Source of the DNA: Cupriavidus necator
Lineage (GTDB): Bacteria; Pseudomonadota; Gammaproteobacteria; Burkholderiales; Burkholderiaceae
Assembly: GCF_013141915.1 (NCBI RefSeq)
Contig: NZ_SROX01000001.1
Span: forward strand, 124,001 to 188,000
Reading direction: 5' to 3'
DNA: 64,000 nucleotides
Made by a program: the position numbers and the translations under genes. The notes under the pieces are model-generated. The model saw nothing but the letters and a program-made list of their open reading frames with translations. It was not told where the DNA came from and did no database searches. Below are positions 25,461 to 33,932 of this stretch, one piece after another; position 1 is the first letter of the stretch; every line of letters begins with the position of its first letter.

Positions 25461-26267
25461 ATGCATCCATTCCGAAATGAAGGCGGCGGCTCCTGGTGGC
25501 GCGAGGATCGCGACGCCGATGAACCGCGCCGCAGCCGCGGCGACGACCCGCGCGGCTACGGTGAGGGGCGCTATGGCCAGCGCGGCGGCCCCGCACGCGA
25601 CTACGGCGAGGGCCGCTACGAAGGGCGCCAGCGGCATGACAGCGGCGCGCGTGAGCCCGGCTACTACGGCGGCCGCGCCAGCCCGGCGCAGCGAGTCTGG
25701 GAATCATCCGACCAGCGCCCGCCGTGGGAAGAAGATGAAGCCTGGCGCCGCGGCAGCGAGGTCCGCGACGAATGGGGCGACAGCCGCGCCAGCGCCGCGC
25801 GCCCGGCGCCCCGCGGGCGCGACCGTGTCGGGCCCAAGGGCTACCAGCGCAGCGACGAGCGCATCCGCGAAGACATCTGCGAACGGCTTGCGCATGCGCG
25901 CCATGTGGATGTGCGCGACGTGGAAGTCGAAGTCCAGGGCGGCGTGGTGCGCCTGACCGGCAACGTGCGCGACCGGCGCCAGAAGTACTGCATCGAGGAC
26001 ATCGTTGACGATGTCTTCGGCGTGCAGGAGATCCATAACGCGGTGCGCCTGGGGGCGCCAGGCGCGTTCGGCGTGTCCGGCATTACGGAAGGCGCGCAGT
26101 CTGGGGCGCAGTCCGGGCGCTCCGGCCCCGGGCATGTCAGCGGCGTCAGCAGTTCCGGCAGCGCCACCGGGTCCAGCGCCAGCAGCTATGGCGGCGGCAT
26201 GGAAACCGGCAGCGGCGGGCCTGGTGCCGGCCGCGACACTACCGGCGGCACCACGCGCATGGGCTGA
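25461..26267 (+). CDS. BON-domain protein with disordered flanks
   Basis: 268 residues. Residues ~1-130 are Arg/Gly/Asp/Glu-rich and low-complexity, with repeated GYGEGRYGQR and DYGEGRYEGR-type units. A BON domain follows (SDERIREDICERLAHARHVDVRDVEVEVQGG through GVQEIHNAVRL, about 132-200). The last ~65 residues are a Ser/Gly-rich tail. BON domains bind phospholipid or other surfaces in osmotic-stress and secretion proteins, usually after a signal peptide, which is absent here. The function may thus be cytoplasmic. ATG at 25461 chosen for its GGAGA site. Convergent with the SDR gene, 7 bases away. Confidence 0.8.
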   Translation: MHPFRNEGGGSWWREDRDADEPRRSRGDDPRGYGEGRYGQRGGPARDYGEGRYEGRQRHDSGAREPGYYGGRASPAQRVWESSDQRPPWEEDEAWRRGSEVRDEWGDSRASAARPAPRGRDRVGPKGYQRSDERIREDICERLAHARHVDVRDVEVEVQGGVVRLTGNVRDRRQKYCIEDIVDDVFGVQEIHNAVRLGAPGAFGVSGITEGAQSGAQSGRSGPGHVSGVSSSGSATGSSASSYGGGMETGSGGPGAGRDTTGGTTRMG

Positions 26268-26274
26268 CGCAGCG

Positions 26275-27099
26275 CTAGGGCGCGGGCGGCGCGCCCGCCG
26301 GCGCCTCGTCAGGTTGCGGCTCGGCCAGGCGGCGGTGCCGCTCGGCCAGCACGTCCGCGGGCGTGACCATGGCAATGGCGGCGCGCAGCTTGTTCTGCCA
26401 ACCCGGCACCACCTCGCCCTCGCCGCGCATCATGGCATCGAAGCCGGTCCGCGCCACCTCGGCGGGATCGGCCTTTTTCTGCTGGCCGAGCCGGGTATCG
26501 AGCAGATCCGCGCGTTCGAAAAAATCGGTTTCCGTGGCACCCGGCATCAGGCAGGTGACAGACACGCCGCTGTCCTGCAGCTCATGCCGCAGCGCATAGG
26601 AAAAGGAGTCGAGGAAAGCCTTGGTCGCGTTGTACACGGCCTGGCAGGTGCCCGGGACCAAGCCGGCGAGCGAGCCCGTGATCAGGATGCGCCCCTCGTG
26701 CTGCGCGCGCATGATCTGGCCAACCCGGTGCAGCAGGTGCAAGGTGCCGGTCACGTTGGTCTCCACCACGCGCTGGATTTCCGTAAAGTCCTGGTCCAGG
26801 AAGGCATGGCCCAGGCCGCGGCCGGCGTTGGCGCAGAGCACGTCAACGCGGCGGCCGCGCAGCGCGGCGCAGACCTGCTCCACGCCGCCGGGCGTCGACA
26901 GGTCTGCCATCAGCGCTGTCACCTCGGTGCCTTCGTTGCGCAGCTGCTGCGCGGCGATGTCGATTTGCGGTTCGTCGGCGGCAATCACCACGTCATAGCC
27001 GCGGCGCACGCAGCAACGAGCCAGTTCGTAGCCGATGCCGGAGGACGCGCCGGTGACGACGGCAAGCGGGCGAGTATGGCGAAGCGGAGTGTCAGCCAC
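26275..27099 (-). CDS. Short-chain dehydrogenase/reductase
   Basis: A 274-residue classical SDR: the cofactor motif VVTGASSGIGYELA near residue 16, NAG (CANAGRGLGH), the catalytic Ser in ITGSLAG and YxxxK as AVYNATK, then PGATET. The acidic residue after the second strand is not in the NAD position, so NADP is possible. The substrate is unknown. The C-terminal ~45 residues (QNKLRAAIAMVTPADVLAERHRR) resemble the tail of DltE/YqjQ-like short-chain enzymes. Monocistronic, head-on to the BON-domain gene. Confidence 0.88.
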   Translation of the reverse strand: MADTPLRHTRPLAVVTGASSGIGYELARCCVRRGYDVVIAADEPQIDIAAQQLRNEGTEVTALMADLSTPGGVEQVCAALRGRRVDVLCANAGRGLGHAFLDQDFTEIQRVVETNVTGTLHLLHRVGQIMRAQHEGRILITGSLAGLVPGTCQAVYNATKAFLDSFSYALRHELQDSGVSVTCLMPGATETDFFERADLLDTRLGQQKKADPAEVARTGFDAMMRGEGEVVPGWQNKLRAAIAMVTPADVLAERHRRLAEPQPDEAPAGAPPAP

Positions 27100-27158
27100 C
27101 GGACCTCCTTGGGGATGTGGGCCTTTTTTACTGTGCCGTTGTAAGGTTTAGCGACGCT

Positions 27159-27431
27159 TCACCCCACGCGCCGCCAGGTGCGCACGCCCATCCATACGCC
27201 TAGCAGCGCCACCAGCGTGACCAGCACCGCCAACGTCACCGCCGTGCCGGGGCCGAGCCCGCCGAACCAGGCATAGGCATCGGAGCGTCGCCACAGCACC
27301 CATGCCAGGGTGGCGGTGGCGATCACCAGGGCGGTCTGCGTCAGTGCATCGACCACGCGCATCAGGCCGCGCGCCGTGCCGGCAAGCGGATCGCGCCGGG
27401 CTTCTGAAGCGGTGATTTCGGGATCGTCCAT
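27159..27431 (-). CDS. Small two-helix membrane protein
   Basis: 90 residues from the ATG at 27431 (MDDPEITASEARRDPLAG). Two hydrophobic segments (TQTALVIATATLAWVLW and TAVTLAVLVTLVALLGVWMGV) are separated by a short loop, and a basic end follows. No family is recognised. The ribosome site is weak and a longer frame exists upstream, so the start is uncertain. It follows the SDR start by 59 bases but is transcribed on the same strand, so it could be cotranscribed with the SDR. Confidence 0.5.
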   Translation of the reverse strand: MDDPEITASEARRDPLAGTARGLMRVVDALTQTALVIATATLAWVLWRRSDAYAWFGGLGPGTAVTLAVLVTLVALLGVWMGVRTWRRVG

Positions 27432-27586
27432 GGCTAGGGCCGGCAAAGAGTCTGTGCAGGACGTGCAAGTCCCGTTCCCGAGCCTTGTGTCACGCCCGGC
27501 GTGCCACCATGATTGGGTGGCGCGATACTTCAAAGTTGCCAGGCGATGCCGATATAGGGTCCGGTGAAGTTAAAGGGCGGGGCGAG

Positions 27587-27835
27587 ATGAACAGGTTCAT
27601 ACACACGGCGCTGATGGCGGCGGCGTGGCTGGCAGCGGCAAACGCCGCCGCCACGGCTGCCACGGCAGAGCAGTTCCGGGTACGGCTGCAAGTGGTGGAG
27701 GCCTGCACGGTGATCCAGGCCTCCACCGTTGGTGTCACCTGTGCATTGCGCTCGCCCTATCGCATCCAGGCGGTTGGCGGCCTGACCGCGACGCCTGCGG
27801 GTCGACCCCTGACGATGCTTGAAGTCTTTTTTTAA
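27587..27835 (+). CDS. Small secreted protein, truncated spore-coat-U-like domain
   Basis: 82 residues. An N-terminal signal peptide (FIHTALMAAAWLAAANAAA) is followed by EQFRVRLQVVEACTV and VGVTCALRSPYRIQAVGG. This resembles the start of the SCPU domain of the next gene (TFQVRLTLANDCAI, then LTVTCTSGAAYTV), but the middle LDFGSQG part and the whole C-terminal half are missing. It may be a degenerate duplicate of the pilin gene or a true mini-subunit. The frame ends in a run of seven T. It is the first gene before the pilus operon, on the same strand. Confidence 0.5.
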   Translation: MNRFIHTALMAAAWLAAANAAATAATAEQFRVRLQVVEACTVIQASTVGVTCALRSPYRIQAVGGLTATPAGRPLTMLEVFF

Positions 27836-27937
27836 TCTGCCTTAAATTCGCCAAAAATGTAACATTTGTGAAACATGTTTGCAGGAATGCACTCGGCGTA
27901 CCTAGACTCGCCTTAAGAAGAACACCGAGTCCTCCCC
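27836..27937 (+). promoter_or_regulatory. AT-rich promoter region of the pilus operon
   Basis: This ~100-base stretch is far more AT-rich than its surroundings and holds the short inverted repeat AAATG-TAA-CATTT, then TTTGTGAAACATGTTTGC, ahead of the pilin ATG at 27938. GCCTTAA recurs near both ends. No clean -35/-10 pair could be assigned, but this is the obvious place for the pilus promoter. Confidence 0.5.
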
Positions 27938-28432
27938 ATGCGACCCACCGCTGTGCTCCGCGGCGTTGCGTGCGCTCTCAGTGCCATGCTTCCCTTGAGC
28001 CTGGGCGCCGCGACCAAGACCACCACGTTCCAGGTACGTCTGACGCTCGCCAATGACTGCGCCATCAGCGTGACCGACCTGGATTTCGGCTCGCAGGGCG
28101 TGCTGGCCGCGAACATCGACCAGTCCAGCAACCTGACCGTCACCTGTACCAGCGGCGCTGCCTACACCGTTGGGCTGGACGCCGGCAGCGCTACGGGTTC
28201 CACCATTGCCACCCGCCTGCTGATCGGGCCGGCCGCCGCCACGGTGGGCTATCAGCTGTACCGGGATTCGGCACGCGCGCAGGTGTGGGGCAACACGCCG
28301 GCCACCGATACCATCAGCGGCACCGGCAACGGCACCGCGCAGACCATCCCGGTGTACGGCCGCGTGCCGCCGCAGACCACGCCGGCGGCCGGCGCCTATA
28401 CCTCCACCGTCACAGCCACCATCACCTTCTAG
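27938..28432 (+). CDS. Spore coat U-domain pilin, Csu-like major subunit
   Basis: 164 residues with a signal peptide (GVACALSAMLPLSLGAA) and one SCPU domain. Family marks are TFQVRLTLANDCAISVTDLDFGSQG, the LTVTCTSGAAYTVGLDAG strand, QLYRDSARAQVWG, and a C-terminal donor-type strand GAYTSTVTATITF. The two Cys residues (NDC, VTC) form the usual disulfide. It is the structural pilin of an archaic (sigma, Csu-type) chaperone-usher pilus and is exported to the periplasm and then assembled outside. Gene order pilin-chaperone-usher-adhesin supports this. The chaperone start follows the stop by one base. Confidence 0.88.
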   Translation: MRPTAVLRGVACALSAMLPLSLGAATKTTTFQVRLTLANDCAISVTDLDFGSQGVLAANIDQSSNLTVTCTSGAAYTVGLDAGSATGSTIATRLLIGPAAATVGYQLYRDSARAQVWGNTPATDTISGTGNGTAQTIPVYGRVPPQTTPAAGAYTSTVTATITF

Positions 28433-28433
28433 G

Positions 28434-29234
28434 ATGGCGCCCCGCTTGCCAGCGCGGGCCTGGTGGCTTGCCGCGGCACTCGCGCTGGGCGTGCCGCCTG
28501 GCGCCGTGTCCGCGGCGTCGCTGCAGATCACCCCCATCCGCGCCGACCTGCCCGCCGGCCCCGGCGCTGCGGCACTGACGCTGCGCAACCGCGGCGATAC
28601 CCCCATCCACGCCCAGGTGCGCGTGTTCCGCTGGCAGCAGCGCGATGGCGACGACGTGCTGGAAGCCACCTCCGAAGCCGTGGCCAGTCCGCCGCTGGTG
28701 CGCATTGCCGCGGGCGACGAACAACTGGTGCGCATCGTGCGGCCAGGCACCACGGCGGCCGATGGCGAAACCACTTACCGGCTGCTGATCGACGAACTGC
28801 CCGACGCGACCGGCGCGGCTGACGCACCGGCCACCACCGGTGTGCGGGTGCAATTGCGCTATTCCGTGCCGGTGTTCGCCGGCACGCCCGCCAATGCCCC
28901 GCGCCCGCCGCTGCAATTTGCGCTGGCGCGCGACCAGGATGCGTGGGTGCTGTCGGCCCGCAACACCGGGCGCATGCACGCGCAGATCAGCCAGGTGCAG
29001 CTGAGTACGGCCGACGGCCACGCCGTGACGCTGGCGCCCGGGTTGCTGGGCTATGCGCTGCGCAACAGCGGGCGCTCATGGCGGCTGGACAGCGCGCTGA
29101 CCGCGCAGATACAGCGGCTGGCCGCGCGCGCGCCGGGCCGGCCGGGTGCCATCACCGTGCGCGCCGTCGTCAATGGCGATCCGGTGCAACTGCCGCTGGA
29201 TATAGGTGGAGATGCGCGGCGCGGCGGTTCGTGA
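28434..29234 (+). CDS. Periplasmic pilus chaperone, PapD/CsuC-like
   Basis: 266 residues with a signal peptide (RAWWLAAALALGVPPGAVSA) and the two Ig-like domains of pilus chaperones: SLQITPIRADLPAGPGAAALTLRNRGDTPIHAQVRVFRW, GDEQLVRIVRPG, TYRLLIDELP and LRYSVPVFA. It caps pilin subunits by donor-strand complementation and hands them to the usher. Its stop (TGA) overlaps a GTG that could start the usher gene, so the two are tightly coupled. Confidence 0.88.
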   Translation: MAPRLPARAWWLAAALALGVPPGAVSAASLQITPIRADLPAGPGAAALTLRNRGDTPIHAQVRVFRWQQRDGDDVLEATSEAVASPPLVRIAAGDEQLVRIVRPGTTAADGETTYRLLIDELPDATGAADAPATTGVRVQLRYSVPVFAGTPANAPRPPLQFALARDQDAWVLSARNTGRMHAQISQVQLSTADGHAVTLAPGLLGYALRNSGRSWRLDSALTAQIQRLAARAPGRPGAITVRAVVNGDPVQLPLDIGGDARRGGS

Positions 29235-29242
29235 GGGACATC

Positions 29243-31642
29243 ATGGGTACGGTCGTCGGGCCCGTGCCGGCGGCGCGCGGCTGGCGCCGCGTCGCCTGGC
29301 AGGGCGCATGCCTGCTGCTGGCGTCGCCCCACGGGCTGGCACAGCCCCCAGTGCCCGATGCGCCGCCGCTGTCGGCGCCGCTTGCCGCGCCGCGCCAGGT
29401 CCCGGGCCCGGACATTGCCGTGGCGGGGCCGGGGACACAGGTGGTCTACCTTGCCGTGACCCTGAACGGCGTGCCGCGCGAACTGGTGGCGCGCTTCGAA
29501 CTGCGCGACGGCATGCTCGCCACCACGCCTGAGGAACTGCGCCAGATCGGCCTGCGCGCGGAGGTGCTGCCCCTTGACCGCAATGGCCTGGTCTGGCTCG
29601 ACGCCATCCCGGGGCTGCGTGCCAGGTACCGCCAGTCCAGCCAGGAAGCCGCGCTCGACGCGCCCGATGCGCTGCTGGCGCCGGCCATCATCGGCACGCT
29701 GGCGCGGCCCGTGGCGCGGCTTTCCGGCGGCACCGGGCTGGTGTTCAGCTACGACCTCTACGGTGAGACGGGGCGCGGGCGCCATCTGGGGCTCTACAGC
29801 GAACAGCGCGTGTTCCACGGCCAGGGGGTACTCTCCAACAGCGGCGTGGCCACCTGGAGCGAGGCGCAGGACCGCTATGTCCGGCTCGATACCGCCTGGA
29901 CCTACACCAATGCCGAGACGCTCTCTTCCGTGCAGGTGGGTGACGCCATCTCCGGCGCGCTGAACTGGTCGCGCGCCGTCCGGCTGGGCGGGCTGCAGTA
30001 CCGCCGCAACTTCACGGTGCGGCCGGACCTGGTGACGTATCCCGTGCCACTGCTGGGCGCGTCGGCGGCGGTGCCCAGCGCGGTCGACCTCTACGTCAAC
30101 AATGTGCGCCAGTACAGCGGCGAGGTGCCGTCCGGACCGTTCGTGCTGAACAACACGCCCGCCGTCAACGGCGCCGGCCAGGCGGTGATCGTGGTGCGCG
30201 ACGCGCTCGGGCGCGATATCTCGACCACCATCCCGCTGTATATCGATACGCGCCTGCTCGCGGCCGGCCTGACCGACTTCTCGGTGGAGGCCGGATTCCT
30301 GCGCGAGGACTATGGCCTGCGCTGGGCGGGCTACGGGCGCCAGCCGGCCGGCAGCGCCTCGGTGCGCCACGGGCTCAGCGAGGCCCTGACGCTGGAAGGC
30401 CATGCCGAAGCCATGCCCGGCACTTACACCGTTGGCGGGGGCGTGCTGGCCAGCGCCGGCGGCCTCGGCGTGTTCAGCGCGGCGGCGTCGCTGGGCGCGG
30501 GGCGCGAGCGCGGCGCGCTGTTCTCGCTCGGCTACCAGCTGCGCACGCCGGCCATCACCGTGGACCTGCAGGGCATACGCACGGCGGCCACCTACCAGGA
30601 CCTGGCCGCGCGCAGCGGCGCGCCGTATCCGGATGGCCTGTACCGCGCCACGCTGTCGTGGCCAATGGCGCGCAACGGCAGCCTGGCGCTCAGCTACGTG
30701 CAGCTCGACGATGCGCAGCTGGGCAGCTCGAAGATCGGTTCGATGGCATACACCGCGCAGCTTGGGGGGCGCTACTCGGTCAATCTCAGCGCGTACAAGG
30801 ATTTTGCCGGCGGTGGCGGGTCCGGCGCACTGGTGACGCTGACAGCCGTGCTGGGGCACGATACCTCGGCCAGCGTCGCGGCCGGCGTAGATGGCGGCAA
30901 GGCCAGCCTGTACGCCAGCGCATCGCAAAGCACGCCCTACGCGGGCGGCTGGGGCTGGCAGGCGCAGGCCAGCCAGACCGACGGCGTGCGCCGCTACCTG
31001 GCGCAGGCGCGTTACCGTGGCCGCTATGGCGAGATGTTCGCGGCGGCCCAGTCGAACGAGCGTGACGTCACCGGCGCCATCGACGTGACCGGTTCGGTGG
31101 TGGTGATGGACGGCGCCGTGCTGCCCGCGCGGCGCATCAACGAGAGCTTCGCGCTGGTGTCCACCGGCATGGCCGGCGTGCCGGTGCTGGTGGAAAACCG
31201 CCGCATCGGCGCCACCGATGGCAACGGCCACTACCTGGTGCCAGACCTGATGCCCTACCAGGCCAACCGCATTGCCATCGACCCGCTGGTGCTGCCTGCC
31301 GACGCGCGCCTGGACAAGCCGTCGCAGTACGTGGTGCCGTCATGGCACGCCGGCGCGCTGGCACGCTTCCGGGTAGAACGCTTCCGCGGCGCGCAACTGT
31401 CGCTGGTGACGGCCGCCGGGGAGCCCGTCGCCGCAGGCACGCCGGTCATGCACGTGGAGTCGGGCGCCACCTCGGTGGTCGGCTACGACGGCATGGTGTT
31501 CTTCGACAACCTGGCGGCGCACAACCACCTCGTCGCCGGCGAGCCGCAGCGGCGCTGCACCGCCAGTTTTGCCTATCCCGCCGCGCCGGTGGGCCCGATC
31601 CCGTCGCTGGGCCGCATCACGTGCCGCGGGGCGCAGCGATGA
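29243..31642 (+). CDS. Outer-membrane pilus usher, CsuD-like
   Basis: 799 residues with a signal peptide ending near LAQPP. The N-terminal domain reads DIAVAGPGTQVVYLAVTLNGVPRELVARFE and the beta-barrel region includes GDAISGALNWSRAVRLGGLQYRRNFTVRPDLVTYPVPLLGASAAVPSAVDLYVN, the usual usher signature. A plug and two small C-terminal domains follow (GVPVLVENRRIGATDGNGHYLVPDLMPYQANRIAIDP). It forms the outer-membrane pore for subunit secretion. An in-frame GTG at 29231 overlapping the chaperone stop is an alternative start; the ATG at 29243 has GAGGG upstream. The stop overlaps the next start (ATGA). Confidence 0.92.
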   Translation: MGTVVGPVPAARGWRRVAWQGACLLLASPHGLAQPPVPDAPPLSAPLAAPRQVPGPDIAVAGPGTQVVYLAVTLNGVPRELVARFELRDGMLATTPEELRQIGLRAEVLPLDRNGLVWLDAIPGLRARYRQSSQEAALDAPDALLAPAIIGTLARPVARLSGGTGLVFSYDLYGETGRGRHLGLYSEQRVFHGQGVLSNSGVATWSEAQDRYVRLDTAWTYTNAETLSSVQVGDAISGALNWSRAVRLGGLQYRRNFTVRPDLVTYPVPLLGASAAVPSAVDLYVNNVRQYSGEVPSGPFVLNNTPAVNGAGQAVIVVRDALGRDISTTIPLYIDTRLLAAGLTDFSVEAGFLREDYGLRWAGYGRQPAGSASVRHGLSEALTLEGHAEAMPGTYTVGGGVLASAGGLGVFSAAASLGAGRERGALFSLGYQLRTPAITVDLQGIRTAATYQDLAARSGAPYPDGLYRATLSWPMARNGSLALSYVQLDDAQLGSSKIGSMAYTAQLGGRYSVNLSAYKDFAGGGGSGALVTLTAVLGHDTSASVAAGVDGGKASLYASASQSTPYAGGWGWQAQASQTDGVRRYLAQARYRGRYGEMFAAAQSNERDVTGAIDVTGSVVVMDGAVLPARRINESFALVSTGMAGVPVLVENRRIGATDGNGHYLVPDLMPYQANRIAIDPLVLPADARLDKPSQYVVPSWHAGALARFRVERFRGAQLSLVTAAGEPVAAGTPVMHVESGATSVVGYDGMVFFDNLAAHNHLVAGEPQRRCTASFAYPAAPVGPIPSLGRITCRGAQR

Positions 31643-32601
31643 AGGCGGCGATGGGAACGGCATGGCTGGTGCTGACGCCGATACTCGCCTGTGGCGGCAC
31701 CGCTCTCGCGCAAACCTGCACCGCCACCGCGGCGGCGCTCAACTTCGGCAATATCAGCCCGGTGGTCGCCGCGGAGGTCAATGCCAGCAGCACGATCTCG
31801 ATCTCCTGCACCGGCTTCATCCTGTCCAACGCGCGGGTATGCCTGAGCATCGGCACCGGCAGCTCTGGCACGGGCTATGCGCCGCGCACGCTGGCCAACG
31901 GCACGTCGCTGCTGAACTACAACCTGTCGCCGTCCAGCACCATGTCGCCGACGTGGGGCACTCGCACGGCCACGTCGACCAGCATTGTCCAGGTCGATAT
32001 CCCGATGCTGCTGGGCGTGGGCAGCGCCACGGTGAACGTGTACGGGCGCATCGCCGCCGGGCAGACCACGCTCAGCGCTGGGACTTACCAATCCAGCTTC
32101 GGTGGCGCGCATACCGAGATGAATTACGCCGGCTATGCGCTGGTGGCGCCCAGCTGCACCACGGTCACATCGCCGGTGGCGCGGTTTCCGTTTACGGTCA
32201 GCGCCACGGTGATCCCGGATTGCGTGATCACGGCGACCGACCTGGACTTCGGCACCGCCGGCACGCTGACCGCCGCGCGTACCGGCACGGCTACGCTGAC
32301 CGCGCGCTGCACCAATGGCAGCAACTACACCATTGCGCTGGGCGCGGGCACGTCGGCCGGTGGCAGCGTCGCCAGCCGACGGCTACAGCGCACCGGTGGC
32401 ACCGAACAGGTGGAATACCAGCTCTATAGCGACGCGGCCTATGCGTTGCCGTGGGGCGACGGCACCGGCGGCACCGCCACGCAGGGCGGCACTGGCACCG
32501 GGCTCAGCCAGGCTTACACCGTCTATGGCCGCGTGCCGGCGCAGGCGACGCCGGTGGCGGGCACCTATGCCGATACGATCACGGTCACCATCACTTACTG
32601 A
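31639..32601 (+). CDS. Two-domain spore coat U protein, Csu-like tip adhesin
   Basis: 320 residues with a signal peptide (WLVLTPILACGGTALAQ) and two SCPU domains, about 25-175 (TCTATAAALNFGNISP) and 185-320 (PDCVITATDLDFGTAG, then CTNGSNYTIALGAGTS and a final DTITVTITY strand). The two-domain form at the operon end matches CsuE, the tip adhesin of archaic pili that binds surfaces through hydrophobic loops. The start ATG overlaps the usher stop. This is the last gene of the operon; compared with Acinetobacter csu, the separate csuA and csuB minor subunits are absent. Confidence 0.88.
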   Translation: MKAAMGTAWLVLTPILACGGTALAQTCTATAAALNFGNISPVVAAEVNASSTISISCTGFILSNARVCLSIGTGSSGTGYAPRTLANGTSLLNYNLSPSSTMSPTWGTRTATSTSIVQVDIPMLLGVGSATVNVYGRIAAGQTTLSAGTYQSSFGGAHTEMNYAGYALVAPSCTTVTSPVARFPFTVSATVIPDCVITATDLDFGTAGTLTAARTGTATLTARCTNGSNYTIALGAGTSAGGSVASRRLQRTGGTEQVEYQLYSDAAYALPWGDGTGGTATQGGTGTGLSQAYTVYGRVPAQATPVAGTYADTITVTITY

Positions 32602-32625
32602 AGCGGTCTGAAGGCAGGGCAGGCT

Positions 32626-33117
32626 TCAGAACACACCCAGGCCCAGCCCTGCCGCCAGCCCCTCGCCAAGCTCGGCACAACGCGCCAGGTCGGGCGCGTC
32701 GATCTGCTTGGGGGCGAGGATCCGCTCGGGCGTCTGTGCCTGCGTGCAGACGATCAGCCCGGGCGCAACGCGGTTCAGGCGCCAGCCGGTGGCGATGCGC
32801 TCGAGCTGGCGCAGTGCGTTCTGGCCATCGCTGCCGGCGCAGATCATGGCGGCGTAGGGTCTGCCGTTGATGCGGTCCAGCGCGGCGTAATAGCAGCGGT
32901 CGAAGAAGTCCTTCATCATGCCCGCCATCGCCGCCAGGTTTTCCGGCGTGGCGAACAGGTAGCCATCTGCGGCCAGCACATCGTCGGGCCCGGCTTCGGC
33001 GGCGGTCTTGAGCACGACCGTGACGCCGGGCTGCCCGCGGGCCGCATCGGCCGCGGCCACGGCCATCTGCCGCGTGCCTCCGGTCATGGTGTGATAGACG
33101 ATCAGCAGCGTTTTCAT
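32626..33117 (-). CDS. Flavodoxin-like NAD(P)H-dependent reductase
   Basis: 163 residues: KTLLIVYHTMTGGTRQMAVAAADAA is the FMN phosphate loop of the flavodoxin fold, followed by LFATPENLAAMAGMMKDFFDRCYY and GSDGQNALRQLERIATGW. The protein resembles the small NADPH-dependent FMN reductase/WrbA-like group. It probably transfers two electrons to quinones or similar acceptors in the cytosol. It is divergent from the TetR gene, with an inverted repeat between them, so it is a likely TetR target. Convergent with the pilus operon, 24 bases away. Confidence 0.8.
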   Translation of the reverse strand: MKTLLIVYHTMTGGTRQMAVAAADAARGQPGVTVVLKTAAEAGPDDVLAADGYLFATPENLAAMAGMMKDFFDRCYYAALDRINGRPYAAMICAGSDGQNALRQLERIATGWRLNRVAPGLIVCTQAQTPERILAPKQIDAPDLARCAELGEGLAAGLGLGVF

Positions 33118-33142
33118 CCGTGCAGGGTGCAGGCGCGGCCGG

Positions 33143-33161
33143 GTGCCGCACGTCGCGGCAC
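33143..33161. promoter_or_regulatory. Inverted repeat in reductase-tetR gap
   Basis: GTGCCGC-ACGTC-GCGGCAC, a perfect 7-bp inverted repeat with a 5-base spacer, lies in the divergent gap 25 bases upstream of the reductase start. TetR-family regulators bind palindromes of this size next to their own gene. No experimental consensus is available here. Confidence 0.45.
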
Positions 33162-33245
33162 TGTAGCACGCGAGCCGCGCGCGAGGGCAGGGCGCCGGCG
33201 ACGACGGGTGTCGTAGAATCCGGCTGGCAAACCTGCCATCCTTCC

Positions 33246-33851
33246 ATGCCGAAAGCCAAGACCCCCGCCATCGACCGCTCCGCCACCGAGCAGGCGATCC
33301 AGCTGCTGGATGCCGCCACCGACCACGTGCTTGCGCACGGCCTGGGCGACCTGTCGCTGCGCAGCGTTGCCGAGGCGCTGGGCACCAGCCACCGCATGCT
33401 GATCTACTACTTCGGCTCCGGCGACGGCTTCTGGCAGGCGCTGCTGCACCGCATCCGCCATGCCGAACAAGCCGCGCGCCAGCGCGCCGAGCCTTCAGCC
33501 AGCGACCCCCGGGCCGCGATAGAGGCGGCGTGGCAGCGCTATTCCGCGCCCGGTTACCTGCCCATCATGCAGCTGATGTTCGAGATCTACGGCCGCGCCA
33601 TCCGCGACCGCGAGCGTTTCAGCGAATTCCTCGAGGATGTGGTCGGCAGCTGGACCACCATGCTGGCGGCGCGCCTGCAGCGCGACCTGGGCCTGGACGC
33701 GGCCGAGGCCAGGCTGCGCGCACGGGTAGAACTGGCTACCGTGCGCGGGTTGCTGCTGGACCTGGTGACCACGGGTGATCGCAAGGGCACGACCGCGGCG
33801 CTGAAGTACTTTGCCGCCATGATGGCGGCCCCGCCACACGCCGGCAGCTAG
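33246..33851 (+). CDS. TetR-family transcriptional regulator
   Basis: 201 residues. The N-terminal three-helix DNA-binding domain spans ~15-62 (ATEQAIQLLDAATDHVLAHGLGDLSLRSVAEALGTSHRMLIYYFGSGDGFWQALL). The helical ligand domain that follows has no recognisable ligand signature. It is divergent from the flavodoxin-like reductase, probably its main target. The downstream Bug/M24 genes are on the same strand but separated by ~155 bp with their own palindrome. Confidence 0.88.
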   Translation: MPKAKTPAIDRSATEQAIQLLDAATDHVLAHGLGDLSLRSVAEALGTSHRMLIYYFGSGDGFWQALLHRIRHAEQAARQRAEPSASDPRAAIEAAWQRYSAPGYLPIMQLMFEIYGRAIRDRERFSEFLEDVVGSWTTMLAARLQRDLGLDAAEARLRARVELATVRGLLLDLVTTGDRKGTTAALKYFAAMMAAPPHAGS

Positions 33852-33932
33852 CCGGAACGCAACAGCGCCCTACGCTGGGATTTACGCTGGAAGTCGCGCC
33901 CACATCGGCGTAAACCCCGATTTTGCGCATGT

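Noticed and set aside
27826..27835. Seven-T run as a phase-variation switch for the pilus
   Set aside because: Adding or removing one T does not join the mini-gene to the SCPU pilin frame; it gives only a short extension or a nonsense tail. The run is also short.
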